The notes under the pieces: model-generated
What the model was told of the DNA's origin: nothing
What the model saw: only the letters and a program-made list of their open reading frames with translations
Databases searched by the model: none
Part shown: positions 22,290 to 32,350 of the stretch, piece by piece
How the letters are laid out: each line of letters begins with the position of its first letter
Position numbering within the stretch: position 1 is the first letter of the stretch
Translations under genes and position numbers: made by a program
Assembly (NCBI GenBank): GCA_002221725.1
Contig: NJFT01000074.1
Span: forward strand, 62,001-126,000
Direction: 5' to 3'
Length of the DNA: 64,000 nt
Source of the DNA: Scedosporium boydii
Lineage: Eukaryota > Ascomycota > Sordariomycetes > Microascales > Microascaceae

Positions 22290-25200
22290 ATGGCGGGCAT
22301 TGAACAGCTCGAGGTTCACAGCAAGGTATGTCGTCTCCCCTAGATCTCCCCCTCTTCTCCTTGGAATGTGCTTGGCGGGCAGGTGGCTCGACGAGATCAA
22401 CCCGCCCTGCGCTTGCTGCGTCTCTTTGGCGGAGCATCGATATCTGACTTCCTCCCCTTTTCTTAGTCCTACATTGTACGCTGGGTCAAGGTTGAGCAGG
22501 GCTTTAGCATCTCCTGGAACCTCCAGCCTCACAAGAAATCTTTGTATGTCGCGCATCCTCGAACCCTTTTCTGCCGTCCTCCCGCGCCATGATCCCTTTC
22601 GCCTCGCTGGGATCGACGCGCCGCGAACCGGTTGCTTCCGGCGATCGCCCTCTACTTACCGCATAACTTGACCAGGAAAACTAACTGTATTCTTTTCGCG
22701 CAACGTTTAGAAACTTTGGCATTGTCAAGCATCCCGGCTCCGGCGGAACGAACCTCACCGCCGCGCTTCCCGACGTCGACTCGAGCACCCTTACTACCGT
22801 TGCCGACGCCAAATCCAAAACCTTTGCCAAAAAGGACGCCTCCACCGCCCAGGACCAGTTGGCCTCCAAAGGCTTCATACCCATAACATGGCATGGAAAA
22901 TGCGAAGCCGACAAGGTGTCCATGGGCATCTTCGATGTCGGCCATAATCAGGGTGGCATGTACGGTCTTGTATTCGACAACACCTTTTCTAAACAGACGG
23001 GAAAGACGGCTACTTTTGTTCTCTTAATCTACCCTACCGAATCGCCGCCGCAGACGACTCACCACCTACCAAACCTTGGAATCACGAACAAGGCCAGCAC
23101 CAGCAGCACAAGCCTTGGCCGACACAACAGCCCTCGCCTGAATCCCGTCGCTGCGGGCTCCTTTGACAGCTTACATAGCCACTCCGCTGCCGGTCAGAAT
23201 GCTGCGTCTGTTTCCGGTCGCAGCGAGCCCGGGCCTAATGCCCCCGCCACATACCATGTCGGCAATTTGCTAAAGCGTAGGAGGAAGAAGGGCCAGGGAT
23301 ACGCTCGACGCTTCTTCTCCCTCGATTACTCGTCGTGCACATTGTCCTACTACCATAGCCGTGGATCGTCTGCCTTACGAGGCGCCATCCCACTTAGTCT
23401 TGCCGCCATCGCCGCCGACGAGAGCCGTCGCGAGATTAGCATCGATTCGGGCGCCGAGGTGTGGCATCTCAAGGCGTCGAATGCCAAGGAATTTACTGAA
23501 TGGGCTCGCGCGCTGGAGAGGGCCAGTCGCATCGCTCGCGGGCTTGAGCCCGCTCCCCAACCCGCGACTGCAATCCCCCGCTTGCAGGTTGAGGCTGCGC
23601 AAGCCTTCAGGGCCCTACCTGTGACGAAAATCAACCTCGAAGAGGAAAAGGAATGGCAGCAGGTGGAGACCCTCGTGAGTCGCATCGTTGGAACCCGTGA
23701 TGCGCTGCGCAGATTAGTCAAGGATATTGCGAATCAGGCTGGTTCTGCTTCTTCTTCTGTTGCTGCTTCTGCACCCGCTTCCGGACATTCCGCCGCTAGC
23801 GCTGCATGCCCCGCCGATGCCAACGGTCATGCGACACCATCTCAGCAACCTGAGAGGCGATCATTATTCTGGAAACGCAAACCAAGCACGTCGGCTCTGG
23901 CTGCCCTAGCCGCCACACAGGCTGCAACCGCTCCGTTACAGTCGAGCTCCTCGACGCTCGCCGTGCCGAGCCATCTTGGCCTCACCACTACGATTTCAGC
24001 CGATAGATCTACTAGCAAGAGCGAAAAGCGCAAGTCGAGGAGTGGCAGTCATTACCACGAGGAGCTCTCGACGGAGGAACATTGCCAGGCGCTGCTGACC
24101 GACTTGGACTCGGTGCTCGCCGAGTTTACAAGCCTCATCTCGAGGAGCAGGCGGAGGAGGCAGCTGGAGCACCCGCACTCGCCGGCGCTCTCGAGGAAGA
24201 GTATCGATTCGACGACCACCGATGAGTTTTTCGACGCGGAGCCGGGCAGCGTGGGCGGAGGGGAGGTGGATTCGCGAATCGTTAGGATCCAGCGCAGCGA
24301 AGATGAACCTCATTCGGACGCCGATTATGTGTCGGTGCATAGCTCGTCCGGGTCTTCGACGGTGTCCGATGACGAGACAGTAGCGTTAGGAGGAACCTAT
24401 CAGTTCTTCCCCCCAAGGCCAAAGACGCTCGCCCCCTTACCCATCCAAGAGGTCGTTAAGCGACGCACGACGATACCGCCAGCGACGACGTTGCCGCCTA
24501 GCCTCATCGCGTTTTTCCGAAAGAACGTCGGCAAGGATCTCAGCACGATTAGCATGCCCGTCTCGGCCAACGAGCCGGTTTCCCTCCTGCAAAAGGTCGC
24601 CGAGCAGCTCGAGTACGCTCAGCTCCTCGACCAGGCTGCGAAAGCCCGGCTCGAAAAGGAGCGCATGCTCTACGTGGCGGCGTTCGCCGTGTCGCAGTTC
24701 AGCAACGCGCGGGCGAGGGAGCGCGCCGTGCGCAAGCCGTTCAACCCGCTCCTGGGCGAAACCTACGAGCTCATCCGCACCGAGTCGGACGTGCCCGGGG
24801 GGTTCCGCCTGCTCGTGGAAAAGGTTTCGCATCGGCCCGTGCGGCTCGCGATGCATGCCGACTCGGCCAACTGGTCGTTCACGCAGGCGCCCGCGCCGTC
24901 GCAGAAGTTCTGGGGCAAGAGCGCCGAGATCAACACGGAGGGCCGGGTGCGCATCGCGTTGAGGCTGGCGGACGGATCGGACGAGTTTTATTCGTGGAAC
25001 ATTGCCACCATGTTCCTGCGCAACGTGGTCATGGGTGAGAAATACGTCGAGCCCGTCGGCACGATGAACGTCGTCAACGATAGCACGGGCGCCAAAGCCA
25101 CCGTCGAATTCCGAAGCAAGGGCATGTTCGGCGGCCGCGGCGAGGACGTGCAGGTCGAGACGTACAGCGCCGAAGGGGTGCATACGGGTAGCAGCCTCTC

Positions 25201-25642
25201 TGGCACGTGGACGGGCGGGCTCCGTGTCGTCGAGGCCGGAAAAGCGGCCGGCGTGGAAATCTGGAAGGCGGGTCCGTTGGCGGAGAACGCGACGCAGGCG
25301 TACGGGCTCACGGCGTTCGCGGCGTCGCTCAACGAGATTACCCCCGTCGAAAAGGGGAAACTCCCGCCGACGGACTCGAGACTAAGGCCTGATCAGCGCC
25401 TCGCCGAGCAAGGGGACCTAGACGAGGCGGAGGAGTGGAAGGTTAGGCTCGAGGAGGCGCAGCGCGCGAGAAGGCGCGTTATGGAGGAGAAGGGCGAGGC
25501 GCATCGGCCGAAGTGGTTCGTGAAAGTGGCGGATGGGGCGGAGGGGGATGAGGTCTGGAGGTTTAAGGGGGGCAAGGAGGGATATTGGGAGGAGAGGTCG
25601 AGAGGGACTTGGGGGGGTATTGAGAGGATTTTTGATGCGTGA
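22290..25642 (+). CDS. Oxysterol-binding protein, Osh3 type (GOLD-PH-FFAT-ORD)
   Basis: Three exons: 22290-22325, 22467-22543 and 22711-25642, joined in frame to 1014 residues. The N-terminus (MAGIEQLEVHSKSYIVRWVK, then SISWNLQPHKKSL and NFGIVKHPG) is the GOLD-like region of Osh3 proteins, found by splicing in the first two small exons. A PH domain follows at about residues 218-312 (YHVGNLLKRRRKKGQGYARR to EFTEWARALERASR), then a Ser/Ala-rich linker with an FFAT motif EFFDAE at about 543-548, which binds the ER protein VAP/Scs2. The lipid-transfer domain fills about 640-1010, with the family signature KPFNPLLGETYE at 713-724. Architecture and length match yeast Osh3 (996 residues), which moves PI4P/sterol-type lipids at ER-plasma membrane contacts. 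Confidence 0.95.
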
Positions 25643-26406
25643 TGCTTCCTACGTGGCATACAGCCGTTTTTCTTTGTTTTATTCTTCTTTTGTTTTGACT
25701 GCATTGCATTTTTGATATAGATATACAGTGGGTTTTGGTAGACGGATTGATAATAGATGTAGATGCAGGAAGCGTCTATGGTATTTTGTCTCGATACTCC
25801 CTGGACTGGTTGACTCCCTTGCTTTTGGGTTTTGGGTTGATTGATGTCTTGGTTGAAGGATCATTTCATGAAGTATTGTTCGAGTCTCTGTGTGAGTGGT
25901 GAGTGTACAGGGTATGTAGTACTCGAACGCAGGCGCCATAGCCTTATGAGGAAGAACTATCTCGAAGCCATCAACCGGCACGGAAGCACCATACTATATG
26001 GTCAGTTGGGAGCGCTCCAACTGCCATGGAATGGCGCAAGGGGACGGGGTCACACCCGTTCGAATCCAGCCGTGTCGGCACATTTTTTTCCCCTCTTTTT
26101 TTCCTCTGGGTGATGTTTCGGAAGTTGCGATCCGGCGACGCTCTTGCCTCTCTGAGATCGTGATCCTCTTGGAGACGTTCCACTTCGATATAGGAATATG
26201 GGTTGGTAGATGCATATCGATAAGACTATCTAATCGATACCGCCTGGCAGAATTTATTCCCCGCCAATTTTTATATTTTCCAAGTTACCGACGTCTCTCC
26301 ATCCACCTCCAACGACGACTTTGAATCAATCGAAATCACTCCCACAAGCCACACAATATTCCCACATCTCCCGTCGAAAATCCCGACAAAAAAAAAAAAA
26401 GACACA
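25643..26406. other. Intergenic with a tRNA-like Pol III candidate
   Basis: Holds the OSH3 3' UTR, the tRNA-like element listed separately, and the leader of the next gene ending in an A13 run just before gacacaATG. Confidence 0.5.
25976..26089 (+). ncRNA. tRNA-like Pol III element (tentative)
   Basis: An A-box-like tggtcagttggga (25999-26011) is followed 47 bases later by a B-box-like gttcgaatcc (26058-26067) and a T7 run (26083-26089) that could terminate Pol III. The ends CGGCACG (25976-25982) and CGTGTCG (26071-26077) can pair with one G-T. Inside is a 7-bp hairpin CAGTTGG/CCAACTG (26003-26023). However, the T-arm stem beside the B-box does not pair, and I cannot place an anticodon arm. 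Best described as a degenerate tRNA or tRNA-derived element. Confidence 0.3.
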
Positions 26407-26688
26407 ATGGCCCAAGGAACCACAAAACTAAAACCCCGCCCCGGCGCCACCGCCAAAAAACCCCACACAAAGAAACAACAGCGCAACGCCGTCTCCAAAA
26501 CAAAACCCCAAAAGGCCAAGACGACGGCAGCCCGTAAAGCGACCAAGAAGTTCACCTCGGGACTGGTGGCGAGGACGGAGCAGCTCCTTGGGGAGAGGGC
26601 GGGACATCTGGAGTTGATTGGGAAGGGGAAGAAGACGGAGGCGGGGGAGAGGGTTGGGGGGAAGGGGGGGTCGAGGAAGTTTGGTTAA
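26407..26688 (+). CDS. UPF0390 / DUF2462 small basic protein
   Basis: Single-exon frame of 93 residues, MAQGTTKLKPRPGATAKKPH..., very rich in Lys, with RKATKKFTSGLVARTEQLLG and ERAGHLELIGKGKK in the second half. The MAQG(x)KLK start and long Lys-rich first half are typical of the DUF2462/UPF0390 family (human C19orf53 is a member), small nuclear/nucleolar proteins of unsettled function. Length is as usual for the family. An A-rich leader precedes the ATG. Confidence 0.8.
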   Translation: MAQGTTKLKPRPGATAKKPHTKKQQRNAVSKTKPQKAKTTAARKATKKFTSGLVARTEQLLGERAGHLELIGKGKKTEAGERVGGKGGSRKFG

Positions 26689-27787
26689 TGGAGGGGCGGA
26701 GAGATGGATATTTGGGACTTTTGTCTTGTTCTGATGGGTTGGGAGAGAGGGAGATCAGAGGGTGGGAGCTTGGGTTTGAAATTATGGCGTTTTTTTTTTT
26801 TTTTGTTTTTCTTTTCTTCACGAACTCGACGAATCTCGGTTACCTCGCACACATCCGAATTCTCACGTCCTCGGAACGGAATCTGTTCCCCAGCATAAGA
26901 CTCTAGCTTGAAAGAGCGGGGGTGGGGGTGGAGGAAGAGAAGGCATCTCAGCACCATAACAGCCTCGGCGCTGTGCTTCTTTCTGGACTCGCTCAAAGGC
27001 TCATCTCGACAAACACTTGGCGAAAAACATTCAAAGGGAGGGGAGCATGGAAACAGGCCCTAAACGGCATCGGACTCACTTGGCGACATGGTACCCGACG
27101 TGGTTTTTACCTACCTTTCATTCCTCTTAGAGTTCATCTTCTTTACAAGCAAGTGGCCTCGTTTACATCTGGGAATGGCTTCCGCCTGGCTGGCATACCA
27201 CACACAGCAAACCAGTCAAGCAAATTTGCTTTGGGGCAAAAAAAGTCCTTTTCATTCCCCCATCAATGTCTCCCTCCTTCTCTCGTAGCTATCTATAATA
27301 CACAGGGTCCATCCGCCAAGACCCCGCAAAAAGCCAAGCAAAAAAAAACCATTCGCTCAAGTGTAACCGTTCGCCCTCCCTTGCATCGCCTATTCTCTAA
27401 CCTTAAACTCCTATATAAAAAGGGAAAACGGGAACGAAGCGAAGCAAACGGACGCATTGTCCAGAGCTTTGTTTCGTCGAAAAAGCAAAACCAAGCCTCG
27501 AATAGGCATCAAAAACACTCCCCCCCCCCCCACTTCACCTCAAAGGCGTAAAATGCTTTGTAGTATGAAACGCACTTTGCAAAATATCAGGTTCATCCCT
27601 CGTAGTCACCCCTCAGAATAATCACCTAACCGCCCCTTCGAAACACGGCTCCTCGCCTGACCCCCGAACCAGGCAAAATACGGCTATACCAAAGCAGCGC
27701 CTCATGCGCAGCAGCGGCCTGAGGTACAACCTGGACAAAGTCGCCGTCAACCTCGCCATCGTTGAGGTCGTTGCCGGAGTTTCCCAT
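26689..27787. other. Convergent intergenic region
   Basis: About 1.1 kb between the UPF0390 gene (+) and the end of ATG7 (-). It contains T-rich (26790-26810) and C-rich (27520-27530) tracts. No gene seen; the frame on + from 27704 is antisense shadow of ATG7. Confidence 0.55.
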
Positions 27788-30173
27788 CTAGAGAAGCTCG
27801 CCGTCGCCCTCCTCGACCTTTCCAAGGCCATCCTCTTCATCGTCCCAGTCGAGATCCGCCTCTACCGCTTCGGCCTGACGCTGAATCTCCGCAAGACCCG
27901 ACAGCTCCGAGATGTAATCCTTCTCAAGAAGCGCTCTCTTAACAAATTCCCAACCGTCCTTTCGGTACGCGTCCAAGATGGGGGCGCTACACGCGCTGCA
28001 GTTGGGATAGGCTTGGCCGAGAATGTTCAGGGTTTGAAAGGTCGACAGGTAGCCGCGGATCTGGTGCGGAACCAATCCCAGAGCGTGCTCGGGAGGGTCT
28101 CGCTCGGGGGTGACTCCGCCGGCGGCCTGGGGTGCGGGAGCGCGGTGGGCAAGCGGGTGCTGAAGGATGCTGGTGAGAAGCTCGACGGCGAGGGCCGATG
28201 CGATGGGCGCCACTCCCGGACGTGTGACGGTGCATTGCTGATCGAGCGTTTGATCTTTCATAGACTGCGAATTCGGGAATTAGCAAAGGGGAACTGCGAT
28301 GATTTCTTAGGCTTAACTTACGTTGGCCGGGGAAACGACATCGTTGCAAAAGTAACATCCAAGCGGCGTGTGCCCCTCGACAGGATCCTCAGCACCATGG
28401 CGCATGACCACATACGAGTCAAAGCCCAAAGCTGCATTGATCACAATCTTCTTTCCCGCCTTACCCATGACCGTAGGCAGCCATCTAGACTCTCGCGAAT
28501 CCATGAGCAGGAAAATGGCGTCGTGATCCTTAATGAGCGCCTCGAGCTTTTCAAAATCCGCCTTCGTCTGCGATCCGTCGTCCACGAAAGGGTGGCCCAG
28601 CATGGGGACCGTGAGAACGTGACCCTCGCTCTCGATTCCGGGGTAAATCTCCTTGAGGGCTGCAGCGGCGCGGGGCGCCTTGGGCACGCCACCTTCGAGA
28701 CAGTCCTGGAATTGGAACAGAGGCTGGCGTACGGGGTTCGAAAACGAGACCCTGCCGTAGTCGACAAAAGTAATCTTGCGAACACCCCAGCCCATGAGGT
28801 TTCGGGCGACGTAGCTACCGAGCGTGCCAGAACCGAGTAAAAGACATCTTGTCGACTTGATGGCGTCCAAATTCAGACCTGGGGCGATGCGCCACTTCAT
28901 CAGCTTGAGGTTCAGATCCACAGCCTGGTCAGCAATCCTCGACGGATCCATATATTCGGCGAGATTGGCGTGCTTGGGGCGGAGATCCCTTCCGTTTCGC
29001 TCCCAGCCCGTGACCTTGGGCATCTCATCGTCTGCGCCATTGGCAGTGGTGGTGGAACCGGGTGCGGGTGCGGGTGCCTGCGTGATAGGTAGGACGATGC
29101 TGGCGGGGTCGTGGAATGTCTCAGGGATGTCTCGGTAGCAGAGAATCTGCACGTCCTTGAGCTTAAATCGATGCTGGATCAGCACCAGGAGATTTCTCAG
29201 CTGCCAGCCGGGGTTATGCGTATAAGTCGAAGGATCGACAAAGCAGACGTATCTGTCCTTCTCAGGGACATTTTCAAAGAAACCTCTCTCGAAGTCACCA
29301 AGGGGTCCGACCTTCCAGCTGTAGTCGAGGCGGTCGGCGAGCTTATCGTTCGTTTCCGACTCGTCGAGGGAATGCGGCACCTTCTTGGCCAGGAAATATC
29401 CACGTTGTCGTACGTCTTCGCGTTTGCTTCGAAATGTCCCAACTTCACTGTCTAAGGCACGGATCTCCTTTTCAGTGAATTTAGCGGTATCGCCAGTGTG
29501 GATCCACGAGGAGTGAAGGGCCGGGAAAGCAAACCAGTAAGTGAACTGGTACTTTTTCAGGTCGGCGTAGGAGATGATGATGAAGGACGAGAGCATCGAC
29601 GGGTTCGAGTAGATGGAGCCGTCTTTGATTGCATCCCAGATCTGCAAACACACGCACACGTGAAAATGAGCGTCAGTAAAACTCGTCGCAAACTACACTA
29701 GCGACCAAAGAGCCATCATCACCGTACCGAACGTGCGGAAGTTCTCAGCATGGCAGGCCTATCAAGATTCCGGAATTCCTCCATGGTGTTCGTGTTCTTG
29801 ATCTGGCCATCAGCGCGACAAGTTCCATGGGGGCCCCTACAGGGGGAAAGTATCGTCAGTGATTTTCTGCTTAGTGTGGAACAAACAGAGTTCTCTAAGT
29901 GGAATGGAGATTGAGAGAGAGAGAGACGGAGAGACTGGCGTACTCCTCACTGGCCAGGGCATTTCCCAGAATCTGGATCTTGCTGCTATACTCGGGCTCG
30001 ACATTGAGGGGCTGGTAGACGCCCAAGACCGGACGCATTGAGTCGTTGAGCTTGTCATGGTCGAGTTTGAGCGCAAACAGCTTCGCATAAAAGGGCAGCT
30101 CAATCGCAGACGTGTTGGTCACAAACCGGATTTGCTTTCCCACAAGGGAAGCAGCCCCAGCAGGTTCTGTCAT
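27788..30173 (-). CDS. Autophagy E1-like activating enzyme Atg7
   Basis: Four exons join in frame: 30173-29944, 29836-29728, 29641-28322 and 28264-27788 (donors GTACGC, GTACGG, GTGTGT-proximal CAG acceptor, GTAAGT), giving 711 residues. Atg7 activates Atg12 and Atg8 by adenylation and thioester formation, passing them to Atg10 and Atg3. The N-terminal domain starts at [18 protein letters not shown] and includes the conserved [31 protein letters not shown] and [18 protein letters not shown]. The ATP-binding loop is [20 protein letters not shown], followed by [14 protein letters not shown] and CYFCNDVV. The catalytic Cys is in [14 protein letters not shown] (about residue 564), reached only after the last intron. 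The C-terminal tail is acidic (DWDDEEDG) as expected for the Atg8-binding extreme C-terminus. Divergent from DCD1. Confidence 0.97.
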
Positions 30174-30926
30174 CGTATCTTGGGTGCTGTGGTTGTCGGG
30201 TTTGTTTTTGTGAGGGTTGTTGTTGTTGTTTTCGCGAAATAGTGAGCTGAGGGTGTGTGACAAAAGAAGAAGATGCGGAAGGTAGAAAGCAATGAGTGAA
30301 ATTGGGAAAGGGATTTAGAGGAAATAAATGTGTAGAAGGAAGTGCTATATGAAAGAAAAACCTAGATGAAGATTTCGGCCATCTACATGTCTTATTCTTC
30401 CGAAAGAGGTCAGGAGGTCAGAGTCAGTGGTTGTTTGGGAGCATCACAGGAGGAGGCTGCCTTATGCTGAGAAGATGAGTACAAAGTAACGTGGGGTAAA
30501 TTGGTAATTGGCAATTGCGGGATGAGCAGATCACGATGCTCACGCTTGCTAAAGTGGGAAGTGAGAGTGGGAAAGTGGGACTTGGAGTGGGAAGTGGGAG
30601 CAGCTGATGATCTAACTGGTGGTGGATGGAGGGGTAACTGTTGGTGCTAGGTGCCACCAGGTGAGAGGCAGCAGCGGAAAAGAGTCATACGTCATGGCTG
30701 AATTCCGGCAATTCCAAGACGCGTTGCGACGCGTAAAGCGCAAAAGTCACGTGGCATTGCTTTTCCTTCATCAAGTCGACCAAGTTAAGGAAGGCATCAT
30801 CGGTTGTTGGACAGGCGTCTAGGCATCTAGACGACAGCCAAGAGAAGTCTATCCTTCGCTTGTTCCAAAGAAACTTCGGTCAATTGCCTAAAGAATTGCT
30901 TCTGAGGACGAACTCTAACCGCAACA
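30174..30926. promoter_or_regulatory. Shared divergent promoter region of ATG7 and DCD1
   Basis: 753 bases separate the two start codons. I see no gene inside. It contains repeated gtgggaa/agtggga units around 30555-30600 (gtgggaagtgagagtgggaaagtggga) that might be protein-binding sites, but I cannot name a factor. Confidence 0.4.
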
Positions 30927-32101
30927 ATGCTCATCGGCATCTGTGGTGGTATGCATCCCCCCTTGCTCTTCCGCTCTCCCCTCAATCGATAGACTAACAC
31001 TCCTCCAAGGCATCTGCTCGGGCAAGAAAACCGTAGCCCAATACCTCGTCGACCACCACGGCTTCAAACATCTCTACCTCGAGCCCCCCTCCCAAGATAC
31101 CTCCCAATCCACTCCATCCTCCACCACCACCTCCTCCTCTTCCGACCAGAAACAACAACCCCTCCCTCTCACCCACCCCTCACAGCCCTACACCTTCCCC
31201 ACCGTCGAATCCCTCCTCGACTTCGTAACCAAACGCTGGCGCTCCCGCTTCGTAACAACAAACATCCACAACGAATCCATCCTCGACCTCCTCTCCCGCC
31301 GCCCCTTCTTCATCCTCGTCTCCGTCGACAGCCCCCTCGTCACCCGCCACCGCCGCTTCCTGGCCCAGCCCCACCGGCTCGACCTCACCCTCGAGCAGTT
31401 CGTCGCCCAGTCCGACGCCCACCTGTACGACCCCGCTACGGGGCTCCAGCCGTTGATTTCCCGCGCCTCCGTCCGCCTGCTCAACACGTCTGAATCCCTG
31501 GCCCATCTATACGCTACACTTGGCAAGATCGACCTCGCGAACCCCGAACGGCTGCGGCCTTCTTGGGATAGCTACTTCATGAGCCTCGCGTCGCTTGCCG
31601 CCCAGCGCTCGAATTGCATGAAGCGCCGCGTCGGTTGCGTCCTCGTCGGCAGGGAAAAACGCGTCATTAGTACGGGGTATAACGGCACGCCGAGGGGTTT
31701 GAGGAATTGTGCCGAGGGCGGCTGTACGCGGTGCAACGAGGCGAATTCTTCAGGCGTGGGTCTTTCTACGTGTTTGTGTATCCACGCCGAGGAGAATGCG
31801 CTGCTTGAGGCGGGCAGGGAGAGGATTAGGGAGGGCGCCGTGCTGTATTGCGATACTTGCCCTTGCTTGACTTGCAGTATCAAGATTTGCCAGGTCGGTA
31901 TTAGTGAGGTCGTGTATAGTCAGGGGTATAGCATGGATACCGATACTGCGGCCGTGTTTCGTGAGGCCGGAGTCAATCTGCGACAGTTTTCACCGGTGAG
32001 GTTCCCTTTGCGGCTCTCTATTTTGCGTGTCGCTCGATTCGCTAACTTGACGATAATAGCCCCCCAACGGCCTAATCCACCTTGAACGTCTAGACAACTA
32101 G
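30927..32101 (+). CDS. Deoxycytidylate (dCMP) deaminase
   Basis: Three exons: 30927-30948, 31010-31995 and 32060-32101, giving 349 residues. The enzyme converts dCMP to dUMP, supplying thymidylate synthesis. The N-terminus MLIGICGGICSGKKTVAQYL is a P-loop-like motif (G-x4-GKK) followed by a dephospho-CoA-kinase-like stretch (FVTKRWRSRFVTTNIHNESI, LLSRRPFFILVSVDSPLVTR). The deaminase domain starts near RPSWDSYFMSLASLAAQRSN, with substrate-contacting GYNGTPRGLRNC, zinc ligand and catalytic Glu in CIHAEENALLEAG, and the two Cys ligands in CDTCPCLTCSIKICQVG. The last exon adds PPNGLIHLERLDN. Yeast Dcd1 has the same layout (N-terminal extension plus C-terminal deaminase). Confidence 0.93.
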
Positions 32102-32350
32102 GCCCTAACCTGCCCATCCAGAGACACATATGGGAGTCACCAATTGTAGCTTAAGCTCTCGAGTGTAGCAAGAAATGCCTGTACAGATCTGTATTCATAT
32201 TCTACCATGTCGCTAGACTCCATCAATCAATGTAATAATAATATTCTCATCCAGGCCCACATGAATCCCTCGCTTCCCCATGCCAAACGCCTGCCCAATT
32301 CCATGAAATCCATTTGATGAACCAATTCCCAAACCCCAAAACCCACACAA

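Noticed and set aside
27704..28840. 378-codon plus-strand frame
   Set aside because: Lies antisense to ATG7, whose protein is unmistakable; no motifs of its own.
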